64,000 bases of DNA from Desulfovermiculus halophilus DSM 18834 (GTDB taxonomy: Bacteria > Desulfobacterota > Desulfovibrionia > Desulfovibrionales > Desulfothermaceae), in contig NZ_JIAK01000014.1 of assembly GCF_000620765.1 (NCBI RefSeq), positions 19,735 through 83,734 of the forward strand. The letters are read 5' to 3'. Position numbers and translations under genes: made by a program. The notes beneath the pieces were generated by a model. That model was not told where the DNA came from. It was given only the letters and a program-made list of their open reading frames with translations, and made no database searches. Below, piece by piece: positions 51,585 through 60,562 of the stretch (position 1 is its first letter; each line of letters begins with the position of its first letter).

Positions 51585-53969
51585 ATGACCTGTATCAAGA
51601 AAGTCGGTGTCTTGGGGGCCGGAGTGATGGGAGCGACCATTGCCGCCCATCTGGCCAATGCCGGACTGGATGTTCTTCTCCTGGACATAGTGCCCAGGGA
51701 GTTAAGTGAGGAGGAAAAAAACAAGGGCCTGACCCTGGAAAGTCCACCGGTCAGGAACCGGATTGCCCAGAACGGCCTGAACGACCTGCTGAAGATGAAA
51801 CCGGCCCCGTTCTTGCTCAAGGAGTACGCCCAGCGGGTGGAAGTCGGCAATTTTGCGGATCATGCCGGACGGCTGCAGGAATGCGACTGGGTGATCGAGG
51901 TCATTGTGGAAAACATGGACATCAAGAAGAAGGTGTTTTCCGAAACCGTGGGCCCGAACATGCGCGAGGGAGCAATCCTGTCCACCAATACCAGCGGGCT
52001 GTCGGTGAATGAAATGGCCTCTGCCCTGCCCCAGAAGGTGCGCAAGAACTTCATGGTCACCCATTTCTTCAATCCGCCCAGGTACATGCGGCTCATGGAA
52101 GTGGTCGGCTGCAAAGAGGCCGATCCGGCCCAGGTGGAGTACATGGCCGACTTCATCACCAGGCGTTTGGGCAAGGGGATTGTGTTTGCCAAGGATACTC
52201 CCAACTTTATCGGCAACCGGATCGGGGTGTACGCCATCTTCAAGTCTATCCATCATATGATGGATATGGGCATGAGCGTGGAGGAAGTGGACGCAGTGGC
52301 CGGAAAGGCCACGGCCAGGCCCAAGTCAGCGGCCTTTCGCACCGCCGACCTGGTGGGGATCGACACCCTGGTTCACGTGGGCAACAACTCCTATGACGCC
52401 CTGGTCGACGACGAGGAGCGGGAGGTGTTCAAGCTTCCGGACTGGGTCCAAAAGATGGTGGAGAACAAGCAGCTGGGGAACAAGACCAAGCAGGGCTTCT
52501 ACAAGAAGGAAAAGACCTCGGAAGGGACCCAGATCCTGTACTGGGACTATGAAGCCGGAGAATACAAGCCCTCCCAGAAGCCGAAGTTCGAGTCCATCAA
52601 GTTCGCCAAGATGGCCAAGACCACTGGAGAGCAGCTCAAGGCGGTCATCGGCGGAGATGACCAGGCCGCGGAGTTCGCCTGGCGCAGCCTGCGGGACACC
52701 CTGCTGTACTCCTTCAAGCGTATCCCGGAGATCGCCGACGACGTGGTGAACATAGACAACGCCATGAAGTGGGGCTTTAACTGGGAGCTCGGCCCATTCG
52801 AGATGTTCGACGCCATCGGGATCCAGGATTTCGTGCAGCGGGCGGCAAAGGACGGGGTCGCTATTCCGGACGGCCTGGATGCTGTTCCATCCTTTTATAA
52901 AATTGAAAACGGGATCCGCTATTACTTCGACCTGCAGAGCAAAGACTACAAAAAGGTCCCGGTCACCGAGGATCAGATTGAGCTCTCTTTGGTCAAGTCC
53001 TCCAAGGGCGTGGTCGAAACCTGCGACAACGCCTCCATTGTGGATATTGGCGAGGGGGTCTACTGCCTTGAATTCCATTCCCCCCAGAACTCCATCAGCG
53101 ACGACATGCTGGATATGGTCTTCACCTGCGTGCAGCGGGCGGAGAACGAGGGCGCGGGCATTGTCCTGGGCAACCAGGGTGAGCGCTTCTCAGTAGGAGC
53201 CAATCTGTTCATGCTGGCCGTGGGGATTGCCGAAAACAAGTTCGACGAGCTGGAGGCCACGGTCAAAAAGTTCCAGGATGCAAGCATGGCCTTGAAATAT
53301 GCCCATGTCCCGGTGGTGGCCGCTCCATTTCAGATGGCCCTGGGCGGGGGATGCGAGTTCTGCCTGCATTCGGATGCGATCAATGCCCATGTGGAAACGT
53401 ATATGGGCTTGGTGGAAATGGGCGTCGGCCTTCTGCCCGCAGGCGGGGGGACCAAGGAGCTTTGCGTCCGGGCCGTTCAGGCTGCCGAGCGTTTCGGTCT
53501 GGATGTTCAGCCCTTGATCTTCAAGTACTTCGAGAACATCGCCATGGCCAAGGTGAGCATGGGGGCGGACGAAGCCTATGGGCTGGGCTATATGACCCCT
53601 GCAGATGCCGTGACCATGGATATCGACAGCCTGATCGGGGACGCCAAGCAGAAGGTCCTCAGCCTGGCCAAGAACTATAGACCGCGCAAGCCGGCGGTGA
53701 TCAAGGCTCCGGGCCGCAGTGTGGCCGCCAGCGTCAAGTCCCAGCTGTGGAATATGAAGGAAGGCAGCTTCATCACCGAGTACGAATACGAGATGGGCGG
53801 TGTGGTGGCCGACGTGATCACCGGCGGTGATGTGGATGCCGGGACCCCGGTCACGGAGCAGTACGTCCTGGATATCGAGCGGGCCGCATTTGTCCAGCTC
53901 TGCCGCAACCAGAAGACCGTGGATCGGATCAACCACATGCTGAAGACCAACAAGCCGTTGAGAAATTAA
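51585..53969 (+). CDS. fadN: 3-hydroxyacyl-CoA dehydrogenase / enoyl-CoA hydratase (FadN type)
   Basis: A bifunctional beta-oxidation enzyme of about 794 residues. The N-terminal NAD-binding 3-hydroxyacyl-CoA dehydrogenase domain has KVGVLGAGVMGATIAAHLAN, STNTSGLSVNEMA, THFFNPPRYMRLMEVV (catalytic His) and KDTPNFIGNRIG. The C-terminal half is a crotonase fold with FQMALGGGCEFCLHSDAI and GLVEMGVGLLPAGGGTKEL. This domain order (dehydrogenase first) is that of Bacillus FadN, not E. coli FadB. GGAGG lies just before the ATG at 51585. fadA follows after 56 bp, and a FadR-type operator precedes the gene. Confidence 0.95.
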   Translation: MTCIKKVGVLGAGVMGATIAAHLANAGLDVLLLDIVPRELSEEEKNKGLTLESPPVRNRIAQNGLNDLLKMKPAPFLLKEYAQRVEVGNFADHAGRLQECDWVIEVIVENMDIKKKVFSETVGPNMREGAILSTNTSGLSVNEMASALPQKVRKNFMVTHFFNPPRYMRLMEVVGCKEADPAQVEYMADFITRRLGKGIVFAKDTPNFIGNRIGVYAIFKSIHHMMDMGMSVEEVDAVAGKATARPKSAAFRTADLVGIDTLVHVGNNSYDALVDDEEREVFKLPDWVQKMVENKQLGNKTKQGFYKKEKTSEGTQILYWDYEAGEYKPSQKPKFESIKFAKMAKTTGEQLKAVIGGDDQAAEFAWRSLRDTLLYSFKRIPEIADDVVNIDNAMKWGFNWELGPFEMFDAIGIQDFVQRAAKDGVAIPDGLDAVPSFYKIENGIRYYFDLQSKDYKKVPVTEDQIELSLVKSSKGVVETCDNASIVDIGEGVYCLEFHSPQNSISDDMLDMVFTCVQRAENEGAGIVLGNQGERFSVGANLFMLAVGIAENKFDELEATVKKFQDASMALKYAHVPVVAAPFQMALGGGCEFCLHSDAINAHVETYMGLVEMGVGLLPAGGGTKELCVRAVQAAERFGLDVQPLIFKYFENIAMAKVSMGADEAYGLGYMTPADAVTMDIDSLIGDAKQKVLSLAKNYRPRKPAVIKAPGRSVAASVKSQLWNMKEGSFITEYEYEMGGVVADVITGGDVDAGTPVTEQYVLDIERAAFVQLCRNQKTVDRINHMLKTNKPLRN

Positions 53970-54025
53970 AATTTTGAGCAGAAGACTGATCAAAATTTTA
54001 CAAATTCTACTTCAAGGAGATAATC

Positions 54026-55195
54026 ATGGCGAACGCCTATATACTCAAGGCTGTACGGACCCCCGGATGCAAGGCCAAGCGGGGAAAATTCACCAACGTC
54101 CGGCCCGATCACCTGGCCACGGTGGCCTTGAAGGGTCTGCTGGAGAAAACCAAGGTCGATCCGGAAAAGATCGAAGACGTTATCCTGGGCTGTTCTTTTC
54201 CGGAGGCGGAGCAGGGCATGAATGTGGGCCGCATGGTGGCCCTGAACGCCGGATTGCCGTATACGGTCCCCGGACAGACCGTGAACCGGTTCTGCTCCTC
54301 CGGCCTGCAGTCCATATCCATGGCCGCGGAACGGGTCATGGCTGGATTTGCCGACTGCATCGTGGCCGGAGGCACGGAGTCCATGACCATGGTCCCCATG
54401 GGCGGAAACAAGTTCAGCGCCAATCCGGATCTGATCTCCAACTGGCCCCAGGCTTACGCCTCCATGGGCATCACGGCCGAAAAGGTGGCAGAGCAGTTCA
54501 ATGTTTCCCGGGAGGACCAGGACACCTTTGGGCTGCAGAGCAACGAGCGGGCTCTGCAGGCTATAGAGGCCGGGAAATTTGCGGAGGAGATCGTCCCGGT
54601 TGAGGTGGAGCGGACCAAGGTGGTCAAGGATCAGCTGGTCAAGGATACCGAAGTGGTGGATATCGACGATGGTCCGCGCCGGACCACCATGGAGAAGATG
54701 GCCAAGCTCAAGTCCCCGTTCAAGGCCGGTGGGTCGGTGACCGCAGGGAATTCGTCCCAGATGACCGACGGCGCGGCCGTGACCCTGGTGGTCTCCGAGG
54801 ACTTTCTGAAAAAGCTGGGCCAGGATCCAATGGCCAGATTCGTGGCCTACGACGTGAAGGGCGTTCCGCCGGAGCTCATGGGCATCGGTCCCTCTGAGGC
54901 CATCCCCGGGGTCCTGGACAAAGCCAAGATGTCCCTGGACGACATCGGATTGTTCGAGCTGAATGAGGCCTTTGCCTCCCAGGCCCTGTACTGCATGCGC
55001 AAGGTGGGCATCGATCAGTCCATCGCCAATGTGAACGGCGGGGCCATCGCCCTGGGCCATCCCCTGGGATGCACCGGGGCCAAGCTGACCACCACTTTGC
55101 TCCACGAGATGCATCGGCAGGATGTCCGCTACGGCATCGTGTCCATGTGCATCGGCGGGGGCATGGGCGCAGCCGGGATCTTTGAGAAAGTGTAA
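54026..55195 (+). CDS. fadA: 3-ketoacyl-CoA thiolase
   Basis: A 389-residue thiolase that cleaves 3-ketoacyl-CoA in the last step of beta-oxidation. The acyl-accepting Cys is in VNRFCSSGLQSISMAA. The other catalytic blocks are NVNGGAIALGHPLGCTGAKL (His) and SMCIGGGMGAAGIF (second Cys). AAGGAG precedes the ATG. It forms a two-gene operon with fadN, closed by a strong terminator. Confidence 0.96.
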   Translation: MANAYILKAVRTPGCKAKRGKFTNVRPDHLATVALKGLLEKTKVDPEKIEDVILGCSFPEAEQGMNVGRMVALNAGLPYTVPGQTVNRFCSSGLQSISMAAERVMAGFADCIVAGGTESMTMVPMGGNKFSANPDLISNWPQAYASMGITAEKVAEQFNVSREDQDTFGLQSNERALQAIEAGKFAEEIVPVEVERTKVVKDQLVKDTEVVDIDDGPRRTTMEKMAKLKSPFKAGGSVTAGNSSQMTDGAAVTLVVSEDFLKKLGQDPMARFVAYDVKGVPPELMGIGPSEAIPGVLDKAKMSLDDIGLFELNEAFASQALYCMRKVGIDQSIANVNGGAIALGHPLGCTGAKLTTTLLHEMHRQDVRYGIVSMCIGGGMGAAGIFEKV

Positions 55196-55224
55196 TCATT
55201 TTTCTGTGGAAAGAGATTATGATA

Positions 55225-55258
55225 AAAATGCCCCCACGCAGTGCGTGGGGGTATTTTT
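55225..55258 (+). terminator. Rho-independent terminator after fadA
   Basis: CCCCCACGCA-GTGCGTGGGGG followed by TATTTTTATT, with an A-rich left flank. It lies about 30 bp past the fadA stop. Confidence 0.92.
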
Positions 55259-55296
55259 ATTGTCATCACCAAGCCCTTGGGCTAGGATTTGATCAT

Positions 55297-55459
55297 GCAG
55301 ATCACTGCTTTCTGTGTGACGAAAGCTTATCATGCACGTGAGTGCCGGGTCTCCCCCTTTTGGCGTGACCAAGAAAATGTGCGGGCCTGCTGCTCACGGC
55401 ACACAGAAGAGATGGCAAACTTTTATGTAGGCTATTCCACTTTCTGTGTCGAAGAGCCT
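55297..55459. mobile_element. MITE fragment, copy D (right arm)
   Basis: It contains CACGTGAGTGCCGGGTC through CACAGAAGAGATGGCAAAC to GTCGAAGAGCC, the complete right arm. The loop variant ACTGCTTTCTGTGT is shared only with copy C. The left arm is missing, so no target duplication can be scored. It ends 34 bp before the uracil-DNA glycosylase start. Confidence 0.75.
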
Positions 55460-55493
55460 GTTTTGTTTACACGCAAATAGTCAGGAGATTGGG

Positions 55494-56144
55494 GTGGGAG
55501 CGGAAACTGATCAAAAGAGGGGAGCGGAATCGTTTTCCGGACCGGACGGGAACCAGTCCTTCAGTGTGGCTGACTTTATATCCCTGGTCAAAGATACGGT
55601 CCAAGCCAGGCCTGAATGCCGGTCCTGTCCCCTGTTCGGGGCTCCGACCGTGGTCCTGGACACCAACCGGGACGCTCTGGGACCGGTGGATGTGGCCTTT
55701 TTGGGGTTAAATCCCGGACGGGAGGAGGTCAAACAGGACCGGCCCTTTGTCGGTCCGGCCGGGCGGGAGCTGCGCGAGCGGATGCAGGATCTTCCTGCGG
55801 GGAGTACCTGGCTGATATCCAACTTCATCCTCTGTCATACCCAGAACGAAGCAGCCATTCCGGAACCGGATCAGGTCCTGGAGCACTGTCTGCCCATGCT
55901 CAGAGGGATCATTGCCCGCTTCCCGGCCCGGCTGTACGTGCCTCTGGGGGCCAAGGCCATGCAGGTCTGCAATATTTCCGGCCGGATCACGGCCAATTCC
56001 GGCCAGGTGTTCAAAAAGAACACGATTCCTCTTATCCATCCTTCGGCCATCCTGCGGGCGTCGCGCGGTCCCAGGTCCAACCGGGAGATCTTTGATCAGG
56101 GATTCGCCCGGATTGTGGAGTTTCTGCAGGCAGTGACAAAGTGA
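55494..56144 (+). CDS. Uracil-DNA glycosylase (family 4/5 type, iron-sulfur)
   Basis: About 216 residues. Removes uracil from DNA. The N-terminal cluster-ligand pair is ECRSCPLFG. The uracil-binding motif A is GLNPGREEVKQDRPFVGPAG. NFILCHTQN and the Cys in EHCLPML follow, as does motif B HPSAILRAS. I prefer the GTG at 55494, with AGGAG 6 nt upstream; the ORF formally extends back into the MITE fragment, which is not meaningful. Its stop overlaps the start of the next gene (GTGA). Confidence 0.87.
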   Translation: MGAETDQKRGAESFSGPDGNQSFSVADFISLVKDTVQARPECRSCPLFGAPTVVLDTNRDALGPVDVAFLGLNPGREEVKQDRPFVGPAGRELRERMQDLPAGSTWLISNFILCHTQNEAAIPEPDQVLEHCLPMLRGIIARFPARLYVPLGAKAMQVCNISGRITANSGQVFKKNTIPLIHPSAILRASRGPRSNREIFDQGFARIVEFLQAVTK

Positions 56145-56809
56145 CTGGTGAGCAGTTTTTTATAGCCCCTACAGGAACAATCATGCCGCTTGACCATTTG
56201 CATGCAGTCGCCGAACAGATCAAGGGCTTTCTGGCCCGGGAGGAGGCCGAGGCCCTGTTTGCTCTTGGCCGGGAGTGCGCACCGCACGGCCCCTGTCTGG
56301 AAATCGGCAGCTACTGCGGGCTGTCCACCCTGTATCTGGGGACCGGGGCCCGAGAATCCGGTGGCGTCCTCTTTTCCATCGACCACCATAAGGGATCGGA
56401 AGAGCATCAGCCCGGTGAAGAATACCACGACCGGGATCTGTACGATCCCCAATTGGGGACCATAAACTCCTTCCCCGCATTCCAGCGGACCCTGCGCCTG
56501 GGAGGGCTGGAAGAGACAGTAGTGCCGGTAGTCGCCCCTTCCGCATTGACGGCAAAGGCCTGGGCTACCCCGGTGTCCCTGGTGTTCATCGACGGGGGGC
56601 ACAGCCTGGAAAGCGCGCTGACCGATTACCGGTCCTGGGCATCATGGATCCGGCCCGGGGGTATATTGGCCGTCCACGACATCTTTCCCGATCCGGAGCA
56701 GGGCGGGCAGGCCCCGTACGAGATCTACAAGCTGGCCCTGGCTTCCGGCCTGTTTGAAGAGCTGCCCATGGTCACTACCCTGGGCTGTCTGCGGCGAAGA
56801 CTTCCCTAG
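56141..56809 (+). CDS. Class I SAM-dependent methyltransferase (Methyltransf_24 type)
   Basis: A 222-residue methyltransferase. The SAM site is GPCLEIGSYCGLSTLYLG. SIDHHKGSEEHQPGEEYHD and SLVFIDGGHSLESALTDYRSW match the small Methyltransf_24 group often linked to glycan or cell-surface genes. The GTG start overlaps the glycosylase stop, so the two are coupled. Its 3' end overlaps the tail of the convergent gene by 35 bp. Substrate unknown. Confidence 0.84.
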   Translation: MTGEQFFIAPTGTIMPLDHLHAVAEQIKGFLAREEAEALFALGRECAPHGPCLEIGSYCGLSTLYLGTGARESGGVLFSIDHHKGSEEHQPGEEYHDRDLYDPQLGTINSFPAFQRTLRLGGLEETVVPVVAPSALTAKAWATPVSLVFIDGGHSLESALTDYRSWASWIRPGGILAVHDIFPDPEQGGQAPYEIYKLALASGLFEELPMVTTLGCLRRRLP

Positions 56810-57860
56810 CCTCAGGGATCAAGGCCCTGCAGGGAGCGGCTGATGTGAAGAGGTGTGCCGCCGGAGTGAGTCCGGCCAGGGCGTCGGCCGCCAGGAGAAC
56901 GGCCCCGGCCGTCCACGTGGGCCGTTCTCGGGGCCAGAAAATGTCCAGCTCGCTCTGGTATCCGGTCCAGAATGACCCGTCCCTGTGCCTGGCCCGGTGC
57001 AGGTCGGCAAACAGAGAAGCCGCTTTCCCTCTGTGCCCTGCGGCTGTCAGGGCCATGATCAGCTCGCAGGTCTCGGCCACGGTGAACCAGGGCTCATCGC
57101 TCACGCACCGGCAGCCCAGGCCGGGGAGGACAAACTCTTCCCAGCGCTCCAGCAACCGGCGACTGGCCCGGGGACCGGTGATAACCCCGCAGAGCACGGG
57201 ATAGAACCAGTCCATGGAATACCGGGCCTTGCTTGCCCAGGTCCGATCGAAGCGGTGGGGCGAGTTCCTGATTGCCCGGCCCAGATTCCTGCGCACCGGG
57301 ATCCAGTCTGCACGTTCGTCCCCCAGTTCCTGACTGATTTGGCATCCGCACTCCAGGCTCTTGTAGATGGAGCTGCATCCGGTGACTAATGCGTCCGGAT
57401 AGGCATGGCCGCGATCATTCACGGTCCAGGCGATTTCCCCGTGCGGGGTTTGCCGTTCGCAGGCAAAATCCAGCCCGGCCCCGGCATGGGGCCACATCTC
57501 TTCCAGGAACATGCGGTCAGCGGTGATCAGGTAATGATGCCACACGCCGGTGGCCAAATAGGCGCTGTGATGGGTTTCCTTGCGGGTCCTGTCCAGGGGG
57601 ACGGTGTCGGCATAGGCGGGCCAGAACCCGCCGTCCGCCTCCTGGATCCGGGCCAGGTAGCGGTAGGCCTTTGCGGCCTGGACCTGGAAACCGGCGATGG
57701 ACAGGCCCATGGCTGCCTCCACGTGATCCCAGGGATCCAGGAGATGTCCATCGAACCAGGGGATGGCTCCGGACGGGAGCTGGGTATCTGCAATGCAGCG
57801 GGCTGTATGCAGGATGGTCTGCCTGGAGAGCTGTCCGACAGGAAGAAACAGAGTCGTCAC
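56775..57860 (-). CDS. Prenyltransferase/six-hairpin-like hypothetical protein
   Basis: A 361-residue helical-repeat protein with no activity I can assign. It has (alpha/alpha)-barrel features: GAIPWFDGHLLDPWDHVEAA, ADGGFWPAY, GHRGKAASLFADLHRARHRDGSFWTGYQ and ERPTWTAGAVLLAADAL. Similar proteins are annotated as prenyltransferase-like or terpenoid-cyclase-fold and are found beside methyltransferase and GT4 genes, as here. The start at 57860 is 17 bp after the stop of the upstream methyltransferase, so the two are probably co-transcribed. Confidence 0.65.
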   Translation of the reverse strand: MTTLFLPVGQLSRQTILHTARCIADTQLPSGAIPWFDGHLLDPWDHVEAAMGLSIAGFQVQAAKAYRYLARIQEADGGFWPAYADTVPLDRTRKETHHSAYLATGVWHHYLITADRMFLEEMWPHAGAGLDFACERQTPHGEIAWTVNDRGHAYPDALVTGCSSIYKSLECGCQISQELGDERADWIPVRRNLGRAIRNSPHRFDRTWASKARYSMDWFYPVLCGVITGPRASRRLLERWEEFVLPGLGCRCVSDEPWFTVAETCELIMALTAAGHRGKAASLFADLHRARHRDGSFWTGYQSELDIFWPRERPTWTAGAVLLAADALAGLTPAAHLFTSAAPCRALIPEAREVFAADSPG

Positions 57861-57877
57861 TGGGGGCTGCCTTTCAG

Positions 57878-58597
57878 TTAGCGATTCTCATAGGCTGTAA
57901 AATACATGACCACGCTCTTGCCCATGACCGGATTGAGCACTCGTTCCAGGCTCCGGGTCAACCAGGGCCTGTCCAGCATGTCCCAGACCAGCAGGCGGTG
58001 GTAGAGCCTTACCGGCGGCCAGTCCTCCCGCCTGGACCAGTGCAGGCACTTGAGCCACCAGTAGGGTGCGTGCAGGGCATGGGCGTGATGGGAGCGCCGG
58101 AAGCGAAACCCCAGGCGCTGGATCTCCAGGCGCAGCGAGGAGGCCTGGAAGATGCGCACATGTCCGCCCGGCTCGTGCTGGTAATCCCGGCTTAAGGCCC
58201 AGCAGACCCGTTCCGGCCAGAACCGGGGCACGCTGACCGCTAGAGTGCCGCCGGGCTTGAGCACCCGGCGGATTTCCTGCACCGCCCGGTTGTAGTCGCA
58301 GAGATGCTCCAGGACCTCGGAGCAGATGAGATGGTCGGCGCTGTTGTCCGGCAGAGGAATGTCCAGGCAGTCTCCGGCGGCCAGAAGGCACCGGGAGCAG
58401 CGGGGATCGTCCGCCGGAAGCAGTTCGTGCAAACCCTTGCGGCTGGCGGCTGCGGAATCCGGGTCCAGGTCCAGCCCCAGAATGCGGACCGGATGTTCCC
58501 AGGCCAGGGCCTGCACATGCCGTCCGTGTCCGCAGCCGAGATCAACCACCAGCTGGCCGGGCTTGAGGCCTAAGTACTCAGGGCGAATTGTCAGCAT
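57878..58597 (-). CDS. Class I SAM-dependent methyltransferase (Methyltransf_11 type)
   Basis: 239 residues. The SAM-binding block is VVDLGCGHGRHVQALAWEHP, with the acidic ILGLDLDPD, then SADHLICSEVLEHLCDYNRA and LKPGGTLAVSVPRFWPE. C-terminal segments rich in Trp/Arg (WWLKCLHWSRREDWPPVRLY) are common in methyltransferases of glycan or lipid clusters. It lies between a GT4 gene and the prenyltransferase-like gene, all leftward. Substrate unknown. Confidence 0.85.
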   Translation of the reverse strand: MLTIRPEYLGLKPGQLVVDLGCGHGRHVQALAWEHPVRILGLDLDPDSAAASRKGLHELLPADDPRCSRCLLAAGDCLDIPLPDNSADHLICSEVLEHLCDYNRAVQEIRRVLKPGGTLAVSVPRFWPERVCWALSRDYQHEPGGHVRIFQASSLRLEIQRLGFRFRRSHHAHALHAPYWWLKCLHWSRREDWPPVRLYHRLLVWDMLDRPWLTRSLERVLNPVMGKSVVMYFTAYENR

Positions 58598-58653
58598 ATG
58601 GGGCCAAATTTGCCTGATTGATCAAACATATACACATAGAACATCATAGATTC

Positions 58654-58695
58654 GGTTCTTCGACGTAGCCTGTGGATTTTTGCAGTTTGCCGTCT
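58654..58695. mobile_element. MITE fragment, copy E (left end only)
   Basis: GGTTCTTCGACGTAGCCTGTGG through GTTTGCCGTCT matches the first 42 bp of the full elements; the rest is lost. It is in the gap between the GT4 and methyltransferase genes. Confidence 0.65.
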
Positions 58696-58721
58696 ATATG
58701 GACCCAGGAGGGTCCGGTTCC

Positions 58722-58746
58722 CGTTCCCACGCAGAGCATGGGAACG
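58722..58746. repeat. REP palindrome CGTTCCCA...TGGGAACG
   Basis: CGTTCCCACGC-AGAGCA-TGGGAACG forms an 8-bp stem. This is a commonly dispersed palindrome type. GGACCC-AGGA-GGGTCC lies just upstream (58700-58715). Confidence 0.6.
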
Positions 58747-58755
58747 ATAAATCTC

Positions 58756-60105
58756 TCAACTCCCCAATTCTTCGAGCACTTGCCGGTACACACCGATTGT
58801 CTCCTCCGCAGCCCGCCTCCAAGTAAATCTTGAAAGCATCCGCTGCCGTCCGGCCCGGCCCAGACTTTCCAGACTTTCCGGATTGTTGAAAAGGGATCTG
58901 ATGACAGCGGCCAGGACCGTGGCGTCCGCCGGCGGGACAATGCATCCGGCGTTGCCCACCACTTCCGGAAGGCCGCCGGCGTCTGTGGCCACAACCGGCA
59001 CCCCGCAGGCCATGGCTTCTGCTGCCGGCAGACCGAACCCCTCGTACAGGGACGGAACCACGGCCAAGCTGGCTCTGGCGTATTCCTGGACCAGCTCGTC
59101 TGTACTCAGGCCGTGGATAAAGCGCACATGGCCGTGCAGTCCGGACCGGTTCAGCAGTCTGGCCGTTGGACCGTTGGCCTTGGGCCGGCCCAGGACCACG
59201 AGCTCCAGGTCCGGATAATCGGTTATGAGTCCGGACACGGCCTGCAGAAGGTGGATGAGGCCCTTCAAGGGCACGTCTGCGCTGGCGGTGGCCATGATCC
59301 GGCGGGGGATACGCCGGATGTCCGGCCGAGGTGCGAAGGTATCGGTATCCACGCCGTTTAAAACAACGGAGATGTCCTTAGCTTGCAGCCGGAAATCCTG
59401 GATGAGATCCCTTTTGGACTGCTCGGAGACGGTGATGATCCGGCTCAATCTGGGGGCAACCCGTTTCTGCATGGCCAGAAAACGGTGCCAGCGGCGGATA
59501 AGCAGGCGCATGCCCCACTCCGGCTCATTGGCCAGGGCCAGGTTCATGTCCCTGGTGATCGGATGATGGATCGTGGAAACCACGGCCCGGCCGGCCCGGA
59601 GAAGGCTGAGCAGCCCGCTGCCCAGGCTCTGGTTGTCGTGAATGATGTCGTAGTCTGGGCGCTGATCCTGAAAAAAGGCGGCCAGCCTGCGGGTAAAGGC
59701 GTAGGGCTCGGGAAATCCGCCGCTGATGAAGCTGGCGTACTCCAGGACATCGGTCATCGAGTGCAGACCACGGTCCTTGAGTCCCTGGGTGGGCTTGGCA
59801 TAGCTGTACAGGTTCATCCCGGGCAAGGGGATGAGGTTTACTTCCGGGGGAAGCTCCGGGTAGGGCTCCCCGGAAATTACGTCCACAGTGTGTCCCAGCC
59901 GGGCCAGGGCCTGACTCAGGTAGCGGATGTATATCCCCTGCCCGCCGCAATAGGGATTGCTGCGGTAGCCGAGCAGGGCTATGCGCAAGGGGCGGCTGTG
60001 GGGCGGGGACTCGGGCTGTCGCCTGCCAGCCGGGACGGCTTGGCTTCTGCTCTTCGGTTCCGGCTGGAGCGGAGCCCGGAAAAGGGCACGGGTGGACAGG
60101 GGCAT
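58756..60105 (-). CDS. Glycosyltransferase family 4
   Basis: About 449 residues, GT-B fold. Acceptor domain: LRIALLGYRSNPYCGGQGIY and VVSTIHHPITRDMN. Linker: RIITVSEQSKRDLIQDF. Donor domain: VVLNGVDTDTF and VVPSLYEGFGLPAAEAMACG with the ExxxE-type nucleotide-sugar site, then VVATDAGGLPEVVG. The start is set at 60105 because the ORF upstream of it is mobile-element sequence. The two genes after it in the same direction are a methyltransferase and a prenyltransferase-like protein, suggesting a small glycan-modifying unit. Confidence 0.88.
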   Translation of the reverse strand: MPLSTRALFRAPLQPEPKSRSQAVPAGRRQPESPPHSRPLRIALLGYRSNPYCGGQGIYIRYLSQALARLGHTVDVISGEPYPELPPEVNLIPLPGMNLYSYAKPTQGLKDRGLHSMTDVLEYASFISGGFPEPYAFTRRLAAFFQDQRPDYDIIHDNQSLGSGLLSLLRAGRAVVSTIHHPITRDMNLALANEPEWGMRLLIRRWHRFLAMQKRVAPRLSRIITVSEQSKRDLIQDFRLQAKDISVVLNGVDTDTFAPRPDIRRIPRRIMATASADVPLKGLIHLLQAVSGLITDYPDLELVVLGRPKANGPTARLLNRSGLHGHVRFIHGLSTDELVQEYARASLAVVPSLYEGFGLPAAEAMACGVPVVATDAGGLPEVVGNAGCIVPPADATVLAAVIRSLFNNPESLESLGRAGRQRMLSRFTWRRAAEETIGVYRQVLEELGS

Positions 60106-60170
60106 AAGACTGAGCCTCACAGGGTGTTGAAGGTGGACTATACGGGTTGCGAAGAGATGGGCGGGAAAAT

Positions 60171-60452
60171 GATTCTTCGACGTAGCCTGTGGATTTTTGG
60201 AGTTTGCCACCTCTTCTGTGTGCCCACTTTCGGCCCGGTATTTTCTAAGCCCCGCCAAAGGGGGATCCCTGCCCCCTCCAGGCACTCACATGATGGACAT
60301 TGCTTTCAGATGGACTGAGCATATCATGCATGTGAGTGCCTGGTTTCCCCCTTTTGGCGGGACCAAGAAAATGTGCGGGCCTGTCGCTTACGGCACACAG
60401 AAGAGATGGCAAACTCTTATGTATGCAATTCCACTTTCTGTGTCGAAGAGCG
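60171..60452. mobile_element. MITE-like palindromic element, copy F
   Basis: A 282-bp full copy, from GATTCTTCGAC to GTCGAAGAGCG, flanked by the 8-bp direct repeat GGGAAAAT (60163-60170, 60453-60460). Internal arms and loop (TTCAGATGGACTGAGCATATC) match copy A closely. It ends 24 bp before the -35 of the TetR-regulator promoter. Confidence 0.9.
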
Positions 60453-60476
60453 GGGAAAATCATCCGCCACTCTGGC

Positions 60477-60505
60477 TTGACAACCCGTATGGATGTTGCT
60501 ACTTC
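60477..60505 (+). promoter_or_regulatory. Promoter of the TetR-family regulator
   Basis: -35 TTGACA (60477-60482), 17-bp spacer, -10 TACTTC (60500-60505). It resembles the fadN promoter in -35, spacer length and GTTGCTA. Confidence 0.6.
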
Positions 60506-60510
60506 ATTTC

Positions 60511-60528
60511 TGAATGAATGTTCATTCA
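60511..60528 (+). promoter_or_regulatory. FadR (TetR-type) operator, autoregulatory
   Basis: TGAATGAATGTTCATTCA differs from the fadN operator at one position (a single off-centre mismatch in the palindrome). It lies just after the -10, 35 bp before the regulator's start codon. Confidence 0.8.
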
Positions 60529-60562
60529 TTGCGCTGTAAGCACTTTAAAAGATGGACCGCGA

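Noticed and set aside
55446..55493. N-terminal extension of the uracil-DNA glycosylase
   Set aside because: The extra codons are the end of MITE fragment D; the GTG at 55494 with AGGAG upstream fits the family length.
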